From Litorihabitans aurantiacus (GTDB lineage Bacteria; Actinomycetota; Actinomycetes; Actinomycetales; Beutenbergiaceae), in contig NZ_BSUM01000001.1 in assembly GCF_030161595.1 (NCBI RefSeq), positions 2,542,001 through 2,606,000 on the forward strand: a stretch of DNA of 64,000 nucleotides. Direction: 5' to 3'. Shown piece after piece: positions 53,736 to 61,841 of this stretch. A program made the position numbers and the translations under genes. The number at the start of each line of letters is the position of its first letter. Position 1 is the stretch's first letter. The notes under the pieces are model-generated. The model was not told the origin of the DNA and ran no database searches. It saw only the letters and a program-made list of their open reading frames with translations.

Positions 53736-54286
53736 ATGTCCATCACAGCGATCCCGTCGCACTCCCCGGCTCCCGCCCGCCCCCGTTTGCGCCTGCTGCC
53801 GGCCATGCGTCCCGAGACCGTCCGGGACGTCTCCCGCACCTCCTCGACGGCGCACGTCGACCAGGATCTCCCCCGCCCCAGCTCCGGGCGGCGGCCGTTC
53901 GACCTCGACACCGTGCGGATCGAGACCGACCTCCTGGCGCGCCGCGCCTGCCGCACCGTCGGCATCCTCGGCACCTGGGGCCGGAGCCGCTGGCGCGCCG
54001 CGGGCGACGCCGAGACCATCGCCTCGACGTTCGACATCTGCGTCACGGCACCCACCCCTGCCTCGAGGTGGCGCGCGGCATCAGCGACCGCCTCGCGGCG
54101 GACGGCTGGACCGGCGGCATCAGCGCCATGACCCCGATCGTGCGGATCGACGCCGAGCGCGCCGGCCACCGCCTGCGTCTCGTCGCGATGCGCCGCACAC
54201 TCACGCTGCACCTGAGCAGCGCACCGATCGTCGTCGGCGAGCGCCTCGCGCAGGAGATGCTCGACGGGCTGTACGAGGAGGAGTGA
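53736..54286 (+). CDS. Unknown protein, one frameshift
   Basis: Repaired length about 183 aa; I do not recognise a family. A basic Pro-rich N-terminus is followed by FDLDTVRIETDLLARRACRTVG and an alpha/beta-looking C-terminal part, LEVARGISDRLAADGWTGGI and TLHLSSAPIVVGERLAQEML. The frame changes at 54055-54058: one more C in CCCC joins CVTAPT to PCLEVARGI. ATG is six bases after TAGGTT. No signal or membrane segment. Confidence 0.65.
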
Positions 54287-54290
54287 GCCT

Positions 54291-54322
54291 CCCGGGGCGC
54301 CGGCCGCGGCCGGCGCCCCGGG
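54291..54322. terminator. Perfect 32-bp GC palindrome after the unknown gene
   Basis: The 32 bases are identical to their reverse complement, centred on CCGCGG, and lie 5 bp after a stop. No T-run. Part of a double hairpin between two convergent genes. Confidence 0.6.
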
Positions 54323-54338
54323 GCAAGGGTCGGACGGG

Positions 54339-54378
54339 CGAGAGGCGCCGGGTGGGAGGTCCCACCCGGCGCCTCTCG
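54339..54378. terminator. 19-bp stem hairpin before the DUF1023 gene end
   Basis: CGAGAGGCGCCGGGTGGGA pairs with its perfect complement across two bases. It lies 22 bp from the stop of the convergent DUF1023 gene. With the palindrome at 54291 it insulates both operons. Confidence 0.7.
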
Positions 54379-54400
54379 TGTGCGCGTCGAACGGCCGGTC

Positions 54401-56164
54401 TCAGGGCCGGACGATGTCGTCCGGGTCGAGCACGACGTCGTCGAGCTGCTCTGGATCACGATCACGCTCCGGGTCCTGCGGACCCTTGTTCCACGGGTCG
54501 TAGGTGTGCTCGGCCCGTGTGACGTCGTCGTCGTTGCCCGCCACGATGTTCCCGATGTTGTGCAGCGACTCGCTGCCGTCGTCGAAGTAGCGCGAGTGAT
54601 CCGCGAACGCCCCGCCCTCCCCACGGTCGACGGACTCGGCCCGGAAGCGGTTCGCCCCGAAGTCGTCCTCGCCGACGTCGTTGCCCAGGCCCTGGTCCCA
54701 GGTGCCGAGCCCCACCCAGCCGTTGTCGGCCAGGCTCGCGACCGGGTCGCGGCTGGCGTTGCCCGCCCACACCTGCGCGCCGCCGAGCTCGTCGGCGTGC
54801 TCGACACCACGGCCCGCACCCGGGCTGCCGATGAGCACGATGTCGTCGGCGTCGAGACCGGACCCCGTCGCGCTGTTGGCCACCGTCGTCGACCCGTAGG
54901 AGTGACCGATCACGGTCACGTCGGGCTGTCCGTTGCCCTCGACCTCCCGCACGGCGCGCAGTCCGTCGACGTAGCGCGCGAGGTTGTCCCCACCCTCCTG
55001 CGCCAGGTCCTCGTTCGTCACGCTGAGATCGAACTCCGGCGTGTCGTACCCGATCCACGCGATCGCCGCTGTCGAGGCGTTCGGGTCCGAGACGCGCGCG
55101 GAGGAGTACACGTTCGAGGCGTCACCGGCGATGCTCCCGGCGCTCTCTCCGGTCGTCGTCGTCCCCGGCACCACCGTGGCGATGTTGTCGGCCGTGTCCG
55201 GGTTGCCGTAGGCGATGGCGATCGCGCCCTCGCCGTCCCAGGCCGTCGGGTCGTACAGGTGGAGCAGCGGCACCACGGGTTCGCGAGTGATCGGGTCACC
55301 GACCTCGTTGCCGAGCGCCTCCTCGGCCGCGCGCGCGTTGGCGAGCTGCCTCTCCTGCTCGGGGGTCAGGATGCCCGCCTCCTCGCGGCGCTCCAACGTC
55401 TCGAGGTCGCGGCCGAGCAGCGCCCGGTTGGCCTGGTCGCGAGCCGTGGCGGGGACGCCGTCGGCCGGGCCGATCAGCTCCGGGTAGGCCACCGTGACGG
55501 CGTAGCGCTCCTCCTCCGTCAGGCCGTTCCACCACTGCGCGACCTCCTCCGGGCTCGCGCCCGTCCCCGGCGCCCCCGGCCGCTGCACCGCGGCGTCGGC
55601 GGGGTCGATCGCGTTCGGGTTCAGCCGCTGGAAGGTGGGGAGGTCGGCGTTCTGCGTCAGCGCCGTCGCCATCGTCCGATCGTTGGTCTCACAGGCGGTG
55701 ACGAGGGCGTCCTGGCGCTCGACGAGTCGGGCGCGCGTCCCGACCAGCTGGGCCGCCAGCTCCTGGAGGTACGCCTCGTCCTCGGGTACGGCGTTCGCGA
55801 CCTGGGTCACGAGCGACGAGCGACTCTCGGCGTAGCTCTGCTGGTCGTCGAGCACGAAACCGCGCTCGGTGCGCAGGCGGGTCAGCTCGGCGGAGTAGGT
55901 GTCGGCCGCCCGTGCGAGGTTGCGCAGCGCGAGGGAGATGCTCTGGGCGTTCGTGCCGGCACCGGTGACGTAGCTGCCGTAGGCGGTCGCTGCGTCACCG
56001 GTCCACCCCTCCAGGGTGGAGCGCGCCGCGGCGACGGAGTCGAGGTCGTCGGCCGCCGACGCCACGCGCAGCAGCGTGTCGACGAACGTGTCGACCTGGC
56101 CGGGGTCACCCGGAACCTCGGGCGTGCTCGGACCGGGCTCGGGGATCTGCACGGAGACGCTCAC
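54401..56164 (-). CDS. DUF1023 alpha/beta hydrolase with WXG-like N-terminus
   Basis: A 587-aa protein. The N-terminal 130 residues are helical with a GWTGDAATAY segment like the WxG turn of ESX substrates; a coiled-coil stretch follows. The C-terminal half is the DUF1023 hydrolase: PDVTVIGHSYGSTTV carries the nucleophile Ser, DDIVLIGSPGAGRGV follows, and FADHSRYFDDGSESLHN holds the His. Probably an exported or ESX-associated hydrolase of unknown substrate. Its start overlaps the end of the WXG100-like gene by 4 bases. Confidence 0.8.
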   Translation of the reverse strand: MSVSVQIPEPGPSTPEVPGDPGQVDTFVDTLLRVASAADDLDSVAAARSTLEGWTGDAATAYGSYVTGAGTNAQSISLALRNLARAADTYSAELTRLRTERGFVLDDQQSYAESRSSLVTQVANAVPEDEAYLQELAAQLVGTRARLVERQDALVTACETNDRTMATALTQNADLPTFQRLNPNAIDPADAAVQRPGAPGTGASPEEVAQWWNGLTEEERYAVTVAYPELIGPADGVPATARDQANRALLGRDLETLERREEAGILTPEQERQLANARAAEEALGNEVGDPITREPVVPLLHLYDPTAWDGEGAIAIAYGNPDTADNIATVVPGTTTTGESAGSIAGDASNVYSSARVSDPNASTAAIAWIGYDTPEFDLSVTNEDLAQEGGDNLARYVDGLRAVREVEGNGQPDVTVIGHSYGSTTVANSATGSGLDADDIVLIGSPGAGRGVEHADELGGAQVWAGNASRDPVASLADNGWVGLGTWDQGLGNDVGEDDFGANRFRAESVDRGEGGAFADHSRYFDDGSESLHNIGNIVAGNDDDVTRAEHTYDPWNKGPQDPERDRDPEQLDDVVLDPDDIVRP

Positions 56165-56460
56165 AGTCCCGCCTCCATCCAGGTGGTGAACTCGCCGCGC
56201 GCGGCCTCGTCGCCGAGCACGTAGCCGCGTGCGGCGTAGCCGAGGTTCGTCGCGATGTCGTCGACGGCGGCGGCACCCTCGTCCAGCGTGCCGCGCCAGG
56301 ACGCGATCACACCGGCCACCTGACCGGGCAGGTCACCGCCGAAGCCGCCGGTGGGCGCCCCGGTCAGCTGGGTCGCCGCGTCCTGCAGCACGACCAGCTC
56401 GTCCTCCCACAGCTGGCGGGCGGAGCCGATGGCCTCGGGGTCGACGTCGAAGTCACCCAC
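56161..56460 (-). CDS. WXG100-like small protein
   Basis: A 99-aa helical protein with a central SWRGTL in the WxG turn position and two helices of about 35 residues, the size and pattern of ESX (type VII secretion) substrates. It lies between two genes that overlap it on both sides, so the three are one operon. No secretion ATPase gene is in the window. Confidence 0.65.
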   Translation of the reverse strand: MGDFDVDPEAIGSARQLWEDELVVLQDAATQLTGAPTGGFGGDLPGQVAGVIASWRGTLDEGAAAVDDIATNLGYAARGYVLGDEAARGEFTTWMEAGL

Positions 56461-56986
56461 GGCGCACCCCCTGCGGATTGACGAGGGCCACCCTGGTGCG
56501 GGCGTCGACGGCGAGCACGCGACCCTCGAGCACGAGGTGCGCGTCGCCGTCGGACAGGACGATCTCCAGCTCGCCGTCCTCGCGCCGGGCCGAAACCACC
56601 TGCACGGGCGCGCGACGCACGACCCCGGCGAGCCAGCCCTGGGAGACGAGGATGCGCACGACGTCGTCCGCGTCCAGCGACGGCGCCCGGCCGTCGCAGC
56701 TCGCGACGGCGCGCACCGTGCCGCGCAGGGTCCCGGACCGCCACCGCTCCACCACGGCGCCGACGACGCCCAGCGCGTGCCGAACCTCGGTCAGCAGCTC
56801 GGACGCGTGGGTCAACGCGTGCTCGACGTCATCGGCGAGCGCAAGCTCGTCGGTCACCGGTGCAGGCGGCGTGGAGGCGGGGGTGGAACCGCCGCTGCGC
56901 GGATCCGGGAGGAGCACGATCCGAACGTCGGGGTGGCGCTGCCGGAACCGCTCGTACATGGGGCCGAGGGAGGGAGACGCAGTCAT
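56453..56986 (-). CDS. Unknown protein, first gene of the WXG operon
   Basis: A 177-aa protein without signal or membrane segment. The middle (ADDVEHALTHASELLTEVRHALGVVG) is helical, and the end (ELEIVLSDGDAHLVLEGRVLAVDARTRVALV) is beta-rich. I do not know the family. The ATG at 56986 is six bases after TAGGGT. An 8-base overlap with the WXG gene suggests coupling; it might be a chaperone for the secreted products. Confidence 0.6.
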   Translation of the reverse strand: MTASPSLGPMYERFRQRHPDVRIVLLPDPRSGGSTPASTPPAPVTDELALADDVEHALTHASELLTEVRHALGVVGAVVERWRSGTLRGTVRAVASCDGRAPSLDADDVVRILVSQGWLAGVVRRAPVQVVSARREDGELEIVLSDGDAHLVLEGRVLAVDARTRVALVNPQGVRRG

Positions 56987-57235
56987 GCCGCGACCCTAGG
57001 AGGCGCGGGGACGCCCTGACCATGGGTAGTCCTGCCCGACCCCCGCCGGAGCCGGGACGTCGGATCGGTAGGAGCCGCTCCCGCGCGATTCCGGAGAATG
57101 GCACACCTCGACCTGGAGGCGGTCCATCTCGAAAGTCTCACAAAGCGATTCATATTTGCCAGTAGCGCGCGCCGGATGAAAACCTGGGCCCCTGTGCGAC
57201 CGCGTCCGGCGGTCCGTGAGAATTGGAGACCTCAG
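56987..57235. promoter_or_regulatory. Divergent intergenic region of 249 bp
   Basis: It contains no gene. The minus-strand TAGGGT at 56993-56998 serves the unknown gene before. From about 57125 to 57185 the sequence is the most A/T-rich in the window (AAAGTCTCACAAAGCGATTC, then ATATTTGCC), likely holding the promoter and regulator site of the isomerase gene. I see no clear dyad. Confidence 0.4.
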
Positions 57236-58093
57236 ATGGCAAGGATCGGCGTCCAGGCGATGATGCTAAGGTGGAGCTTCGAACAGCACGGAACATTCGA
57301 GACGCTGCGCTCGGTCCGGGAGATCGGATACCGCGCGCTCGAGGTGTCCCAGGTGCCGATGACACCCGAGAACGTCTCGGACCTGGTCCGCGCGCGCGAC
57401 GAGCTCGGCATCGACATCGCCTCGCTCTCCGCCACCTACGACGCCCCGACCGCGGGCAACGACGCGCTGCTGACGGACTTCGACAAGATCGTCGCCGACG
57501 CCCGCACCGTCGGGGCGACCAAGGTCCGCATGGGCATGGTGCCGCTCGGCGTCTTCGACGAGCTCGACACCACGCGTCGCTTCTGCCGCGGCCTCGAGGA
57601 GGTCGCGAAGCGCCTGGCGGACGAGGGCATCGACTTCTACTACCACAACCACCTGTCGGAGTTCCTGCGCTACGACGGTCGGTACGTGATCGACATCCTC
57701 GCCGACTCCTCGCCCCACGTGGGGATGGAGCTGGACGTGCACTGGCTGCAGCGGGCGGGGCAGGACCCGCAGGGCACGATCGAGCGCTTCGCCGGGAGGG
57801 TGAAGCTGATCCACCTCAAGGACTACCGCATCGGGAGGACCCCTGAGGCCGCATTCGTCGCACGTGATTCAGGCGATCGCGCGACATATCTGCGCGAGGT
57901 CTTCAACACCATCGAGTTCGCCGAGGTCGGCGAGGGAAATCTGGACTTCGGGGGAATCATTCCCGCCAGCGTGGCGGCGGGGGCGGAATACCTTTTCGTC
58001 GAGCAGGACGATCTCTACGGCCGTGATGTTCTCGACTGCCTGCAGACGTCCCACGACAATCTCGTCGCCCTGGGCCACGGCGACCTGTTCTGA
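57236..58093 (+). CDS. Sugar phosphate isomerase/epimerase (TIM-barrel)
   Basis: A 285-aa xylose-isomerase-like TIM barrel. Metal-binding and barrel segments are FYYHNHLSEFLRYDG (His-Asn-His), VGMELDVHWLQRAG, KLIHLKDYRIG and YLFVEQDDL with acidic ligands. Enzymes of this type isomerise or dehydrate sugars and inositols. The ATG at 57236 follows GGAG. Placed next to an ABC transporter and a Gfo/Idh oxidoreductase, it suggests a small carbohydrate pathway. Confidence 0.87.
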   Translation: MARIGVQAMMLRWSFEQHGTFETLRSVREIGYRALEVSQVPMTPENVSDLVRARDELGIDIASLSATYDAPTAGNDALLTDFDKIVADARTVGATKVRMGMVPLGVFDELDTTRRFCRGLEEVAKRLADEGIDFYYHNHLSEFLRYDGRYVIDILADSSPHVGMELDVHWLQRAGQDPQGTIERFAGRVKLIHLKDYRIGRTPEAAFVARDSGDRATYLREVFNTIEFAEVGEGNLDFGGIIPASVAAGAEYLFVEQDDLYGRDVLDCLQTSHDNLVALGHGDLF

Positions 58094-58134
58094 GAATGGC
58101 GGCGGCGGATCCTGAGGGATCCGCCGCCGTTCTC
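58092..58134. terminator. Terminator between the isomerase and the ABC operon
   Basis: GGCGGCGGATCC and GGATCCGCCGCC pair around TGAG; the flanks GAGAATG and GTTCTC extend the stem. Two convergent genes end on either side, so it can serve both. Confidence 0.7.
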
Positions 58135-58147
58135 CCGGCGGTCGCGA

Positions 58148-59022
58148 TCAGGCGACGTCGGCCACCCGGTCGACCTGGTCGGGCGGTACGGTCCCGTCGA
58201 GCAGCGCACGCCGGGCACGGCGCCGCTCCGCCTGACGCTCCGGATCGGGGACGGGCGACGCCAGCACCAGCCGCTGCGTGTAGGGGTGCTCGGGGTGCCG
58301 CGTCACCTGCTCGGCGCTGCCGGTCTCGACGATCTCGCCCCGGTAGAGGACCGTGACGTCGTGACTGACGTGGCGCACGACGTCAAGGTCGTGTGAGATG
58401 AAGAGGTAGGAGACCTCGGTCTCCCGCTGGATCTCGAGGAAGAGGTCCAGCACACGGGCCTGCGTCGACAGGTCGAGCGCGCTCACCGGCTCGTCGCAGA
58501 CGATGAGCTTCGGTCGCAGCGCGAGCGCCCGCGCGATGGCCACCCGCTGGCGCTGACCGCCCGAGAAGTCGCGCGGCAGCCGCCGCGCGGCGTCCGCGGG
58601 GAGGCCCACCTGGTCCAGGAGCTCGGTGATGCGGGCACGCGCCTGCGCCCCCGCACGCCCTGGACCACGAGGGGCTCGGCCAGGATCGCTCCGACCTCCA
58701 TCGCGGGGTTCAGCGAGGTGTAGGGGTCCTGGAAGACCACCTGGATCTCGCTGCTCAGCGCCCGACGCTGCCGACGCGTGGGGTGGGAGATGTTGCGACC
58801 CTCGAACGCGATGGTGCCCGCCGTGACCGGTGCGAGGCCCAGGAGGGAACGACCCAGGGTGGTCTTCCCGGATCCGGACTCCCCCACCAGCCCCAGGGTC
58901 TCCCCGCGGCGGATGGTGAGCGAGACGTCGTCTAGCACCCGGGTCGGTCGACCCCGGAAGCCTCGCCCGGGGTAGTCCACGACGAGGGAGTCCACGGTGA
59001 GCAGCTCTGCGGGGAGCATCAC
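58148..59022 (-). CDS. Oligopeptide-type ABC ATPase, one frameshift
   Basis: The second ATPase of the second peptide-type transporter; repaired length about 291 aa. Walker A GESGSGKTT, the Q-loop region in VVFQDPYTSLNP, signature FSGGQRQRVAIARALAL, Walker B LIVCDEPVSALD and the SHD H-loop. The frame breaks at 58648-58652 (CCCCC): one more base joins QGVRG to AQARARITELLDQVGL. GTG at 59022 or ATG at 59019 overlaps the stop of the fused gene. Confidence 0.87.
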
Positions 59023-60836
59023 GAGAGCCTCGCCCCCGACGTCTCGTCCGCCCGCGTCAGCATCGTCATCGGTTCCCGTCCCTCCAGCATCGAGTCGAGC
59101 AGCATCCTGGTGTAGGGGTGCTGCGGGTGACGGAGCACGTCGCCGACCTCGCCGGTCTCCACGACCCGCCCCGTCTGCATCACGACCACGCGGTTGGCGA
59201 GGTCGGCGACCACCCCGAAGTTGTGCGTCACGAGAATCACGCCCATCCCGGTCCTGCGCTGCAGGTCGCGCAGCAGGTCGAGCACCTCCGCCTGGACCGT
59301 GACGTCGAGCGCCGTGGTCGGCTCATCGGCGATGATCAGGTCCGGCTCGCAGCTCAGCGCGCCTGCGATCAGCACGCGCTGCGCCATGCCGCCCGAGATC
59401 TCGTGGGCGTGCAGGTGGTAGGTGCGCTCCGGGTCGACGATCCCGACCGTCGCCAGCAGCTCCACGACCCGCCGTCTGGCCTCCGCTCTCGACATCCCCT
59501 GCTGCACGCGCAGCGGGCGCGAGAGCTGGTGGCCGATCGTGAAGTTGGGGTCCAGGTTCGACATGGGTTCCTGGGGGACGTATGCGATGCGTCGACCACG
59601 CAGCGGCGCCACCCGCTCCTGGGGCACGCGGTCCTCGCCGGGAGCGACGAGGTGGACGCCGTCGAACTGGATCGATCCGGCAAGGATCTCGGCGTTGGCG
59701 GGCAGGAGCCCGAGGATCGAGAAGGCGGTCTGCGACTTCCCCGAGCCCGACTCGCCGACGATGGCGAGCACCTCACCGCGGTCTACGCGGAAGGAGACGT
59801 CCTCGACGACCCGTCTCGTGCTCCCGTCGGCCTGCGGGTAGCCGACGGCGAGCCCGTCGACGACGACCAGGTGGTCGGCGCCGCCGGAAGGCGCGAGAAC
59901 GGGAACGGGCGTGCGGCGACGCAGGGCGGCCCGCACCCCGCCCGGACCGGTGCGAGCGGGACGACGACGGCGCCGCGCCCCCGGTACACCGTCCTCGAGC
60001 GCGTCGCGCAGGGCGTTCGCGAGCAGCACGAGCGCCCCGGTGGTGACGCCGATGAGGACGGCCGGGACGGTGATGAGCAGCGGGGTGGTGTAGATGTTGC
60101 GGAAGCCTTCGTTCAGCATCGTGCCCCAGCTGGCCTCGGACGGGTCGCCGAGGCCGAGGAACTGCAGCCCCGCCTGGATCGAGATCGCCACCCCGACCGT
60201 GATGGCGGTCTGGATGATCACCGGGGCACGGACGACCGAGACGACGTGGCGCGCGATGATCCGTCCGTCCGAGAGTCCGGCGACCCGCGCGGCGTCGATG
60301 TAGAGCTCGCCGCGCACCGACTGCACGGCGCTGCGGGTCAGCCGGAAGAACCCGGGACTCAGCATCACGCCGAAAACGACCATGCTGATCCAGACCGACG
60401 GACCGAGCGCGGCGCGGACGGCGAGCAGCACGATGATGTTGGGCAGGCTCATCAGCATCCCGGCGAACCAGCTCGCGACCGTGTCGAACCGGCCGCCGAA
60501 GTACCCGGCCGTCAGGCCCGCCGGCAGCCCGATGGCGATCGCGACGACGGCGCACAGCGCGCCGGAGACGATGGTCAGCTGCGTGCCGTAGAGGGCCCGG
60601 CTGAAGGTGTCACGGCCCGCGGAGTCGGTGCCCCACAGGTGGTCCGACGAAGGACCCGCGAGCGGTCGCGCGATGTCGGCGAAGTTCTGGTCGTACGGGG
60701 CGAGGGTGGGACCCAGGACGGTGAGGGCGAGCAGCACGCCGAGCGCCGCGAGGGAGACGACGGCGAGCGGGTTGCGCAGCAGTCTTCGCAGGACGCCGGA
60801 GCGCCGGGCGTCGTTCGAGGGACTCGAACCGGTCAT
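59019..60836 (-). CDS. Fused peptide-type permease and ATPase (DppC-DppD type)
   Basis: One reading frame of 605 aa with two domains. Residues about 1-290 are a permease (LWGTDSAGRDTFSRALYGTQ at the entry, helices to about 280, contact loop around GELYIDAARVAGLSDG). Residues about 325-600 are an ATPase with GESGSGKSQ, YVPQEPMSNLDP, the signature ISGGMAQRVLIAGAL and LIIADEPTTALD. The linker is arginine- and proline-rich. Such fusions are known in actinobacterial transporters. The ATG at 60836 overlaps the previous permease stop as ATGA. Confidence 0.9.
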   Translation of the reverse strand: MTGSSPSNDARRSGVLRRLLRNPLAVVSLAALGVLLALTVLGPTLAPYDQNFADIARPLAGPSSDHLWGTDSAGRDTFSRALYGTQLTIVSGALCAVVAIAIGLPAGLTAGYFGGRFDTVASWFAGMLMSLPNIIVLLAVRAALGPSVWISMVVFGVMLSPGFFRLTRSAVQSVRGELYIDAARVAGLSDGRIIARHVVSVVRAPVIIQTAITVGVAISIQAGLQFLGLGDPSEASWGTMLNEGFRNIYTTPLLITVPAVLIGVTTGALVLLANALRDALEDGVPGARRRRRPARTGPGGVRAALRRRTPVPVLAPSGGADHLVVVDGLAVGYPQADGSTRRVVEDVSFRVDRGEVLAIVGESGSGKSQTAFSILGLLPANAEILAGSIQFDGVHLVAPGEDRVPQERVAPLRGRRIAYVPQEPMSNLDPNFTIGHQLSRPLRVQQGMSRAEARRRVVELLATVGIVDPERTYHLHAHEISGGMAQRVLIAGALSCEPDLIIADEPTTALDVTVQAEVLDLLRDLQRRTGMGVILVTHNFGVVADLANRVVVMQTGRVVETGEVGDVLRHPQHPYTRMLLDSMLEGREPMTMLTRADETSGARLS

Positions 60837-61774
60837 GAGACACGCACCTTGGGGTTGAGCCAGCCGTTGAGGAGGTCGACGAGCAGGTTGACGACCACCA
60901 CCACGACGACGGTGTAGATGACGACGCCCATCACGACGGGGACGTCGCCCTGCTGCGTCGCGGGGACGGCGAGACTTCCGATCCCCGGCAGCGCCACGAT
61001 GCTCTCGATGATGACCACGCCGCCGAGCATCCCGATGAACTGGAGGCTCAGGACGGTCAGTGCCGCGGGCGAGGCCCCGCGCAGGACGTAGGTGAGCAGG
61101 ATCTCCCGCTCCGAGATGCCCCGGCTCCGCAGCGTGCGGACGGAGTCGCGCTCGTACTGCTTGATGACGGCGCTGCGCACCTGCTGGGCGCTGGAGGCGA
61201 CGGCGTTGAGCACCAGCGCGACCACCGGGAGCGTCAGCGACAGGACCCAGGCCGACGGTGGCGCACCGGGACCGATCGTGCTCGTCGCGGGAAACACTCC
61301 TGCCTGGATCGCGAGCGCGATCACCAGCAGGAGGGCGATCACGAAGCCGGGGATCGCGTCGCAGACGACGGCGACCGCCTGCAGCGCCCGGTCGATCCAC
61401 CCGCGCCGCACGGCGGCGGCCACCCCGATGACGAGGGCGAGCAGACCGGTCAGCACGATCGCCGTCGTGATCAGGACGAGCGTGACCGGGAGTCGGCTGA
61501 GGATCGAGTCCGTGACGGACTGCGACCCGAACCAGGAGCGCCCGAGGTCCCCGCGAACGGCGGCACCTGCCCAGTCGAGATAGCGCTCGGCCAGCGGACG
61601 GTCGAGACCGAGCTCCTGCGCCTTGAGGAGCACCTGGTCCTCGGTGGCGAACTCGCCGAGGATGTTGCGGGCGACGTTGGTCCCGGAGGCGAAGAGCAGC
61701 GCGTAGGCGAGCATGCTGATCACCACGAGCAGCACGACGCCGGCTCCGAGTCGCCGCAGCGTGAAGGCGATCAT
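60833..61774 (-). CDS. Peptide-type ABC permease (DppB-like)
   Basis: A 313-aa membrane permease with six helices: the first is VVLLVVISMLAYALLFASG, followed by an ELGLDRPLAERYLDWAG loop, and the ATPase-contact segment is VRTLRSRGISEREILLTYVLRG. It shares the operon with the fused permease-ATPase and pairs with it in the membrane. The ATG at 61774 is preceded by AGAAAGG, after a strong hairpin. Confidence 0.88.
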   Translation of the reverse strand: MIAFTLRRLGAGVVLLVVISMLAYALLFASGTNVARNILGEFATEDQVLLKAQELGLDRPLAERYLDWAGAAVRGDLGRSWFGSQSVTDSILSRLPVTLVLITTAIVLTGLLALVIGVAAAVRRGWIDRALQAVAVVCDAIPGFVIALLLVIALAIQAGVFPATSTIGPGAPPSAWVLSLTLPVVALVLNAVASSAQQVRSAVIKQYERDSVRTLRSRGISEREILLTYVLRGASPAALTVLSLQFIGMLGGVVIIESIVALPGIGSLAVPATQQGDVPVVMGVVIYTVVVVVVVNLLVDLLNGWLNPKVRVS

Positions 61775-61798
61775 GGGTGGACCTTTCTGGTGCGCCGA

Positions 61799-61838
61799 CC
61801 GCCGCGGGGCGTGGTCGGGCGACCGCGCCCCGCGGCGG
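61799..61838 (-). terminator. Intra-operon hairpin between binding protein and permease
   Basis: CCGCCGCGGGGCG and CGCCCCGCGGCGG pair fully, with a mismatch and then GGTCG/CGACC above. It lies 3 bp after the binding-protein stop. It probably reduces read-through or stabilises the binding-protein message, giving more binding protein than permease. Confidence 0.6.
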
Positions 61839-61841
61839 GAC

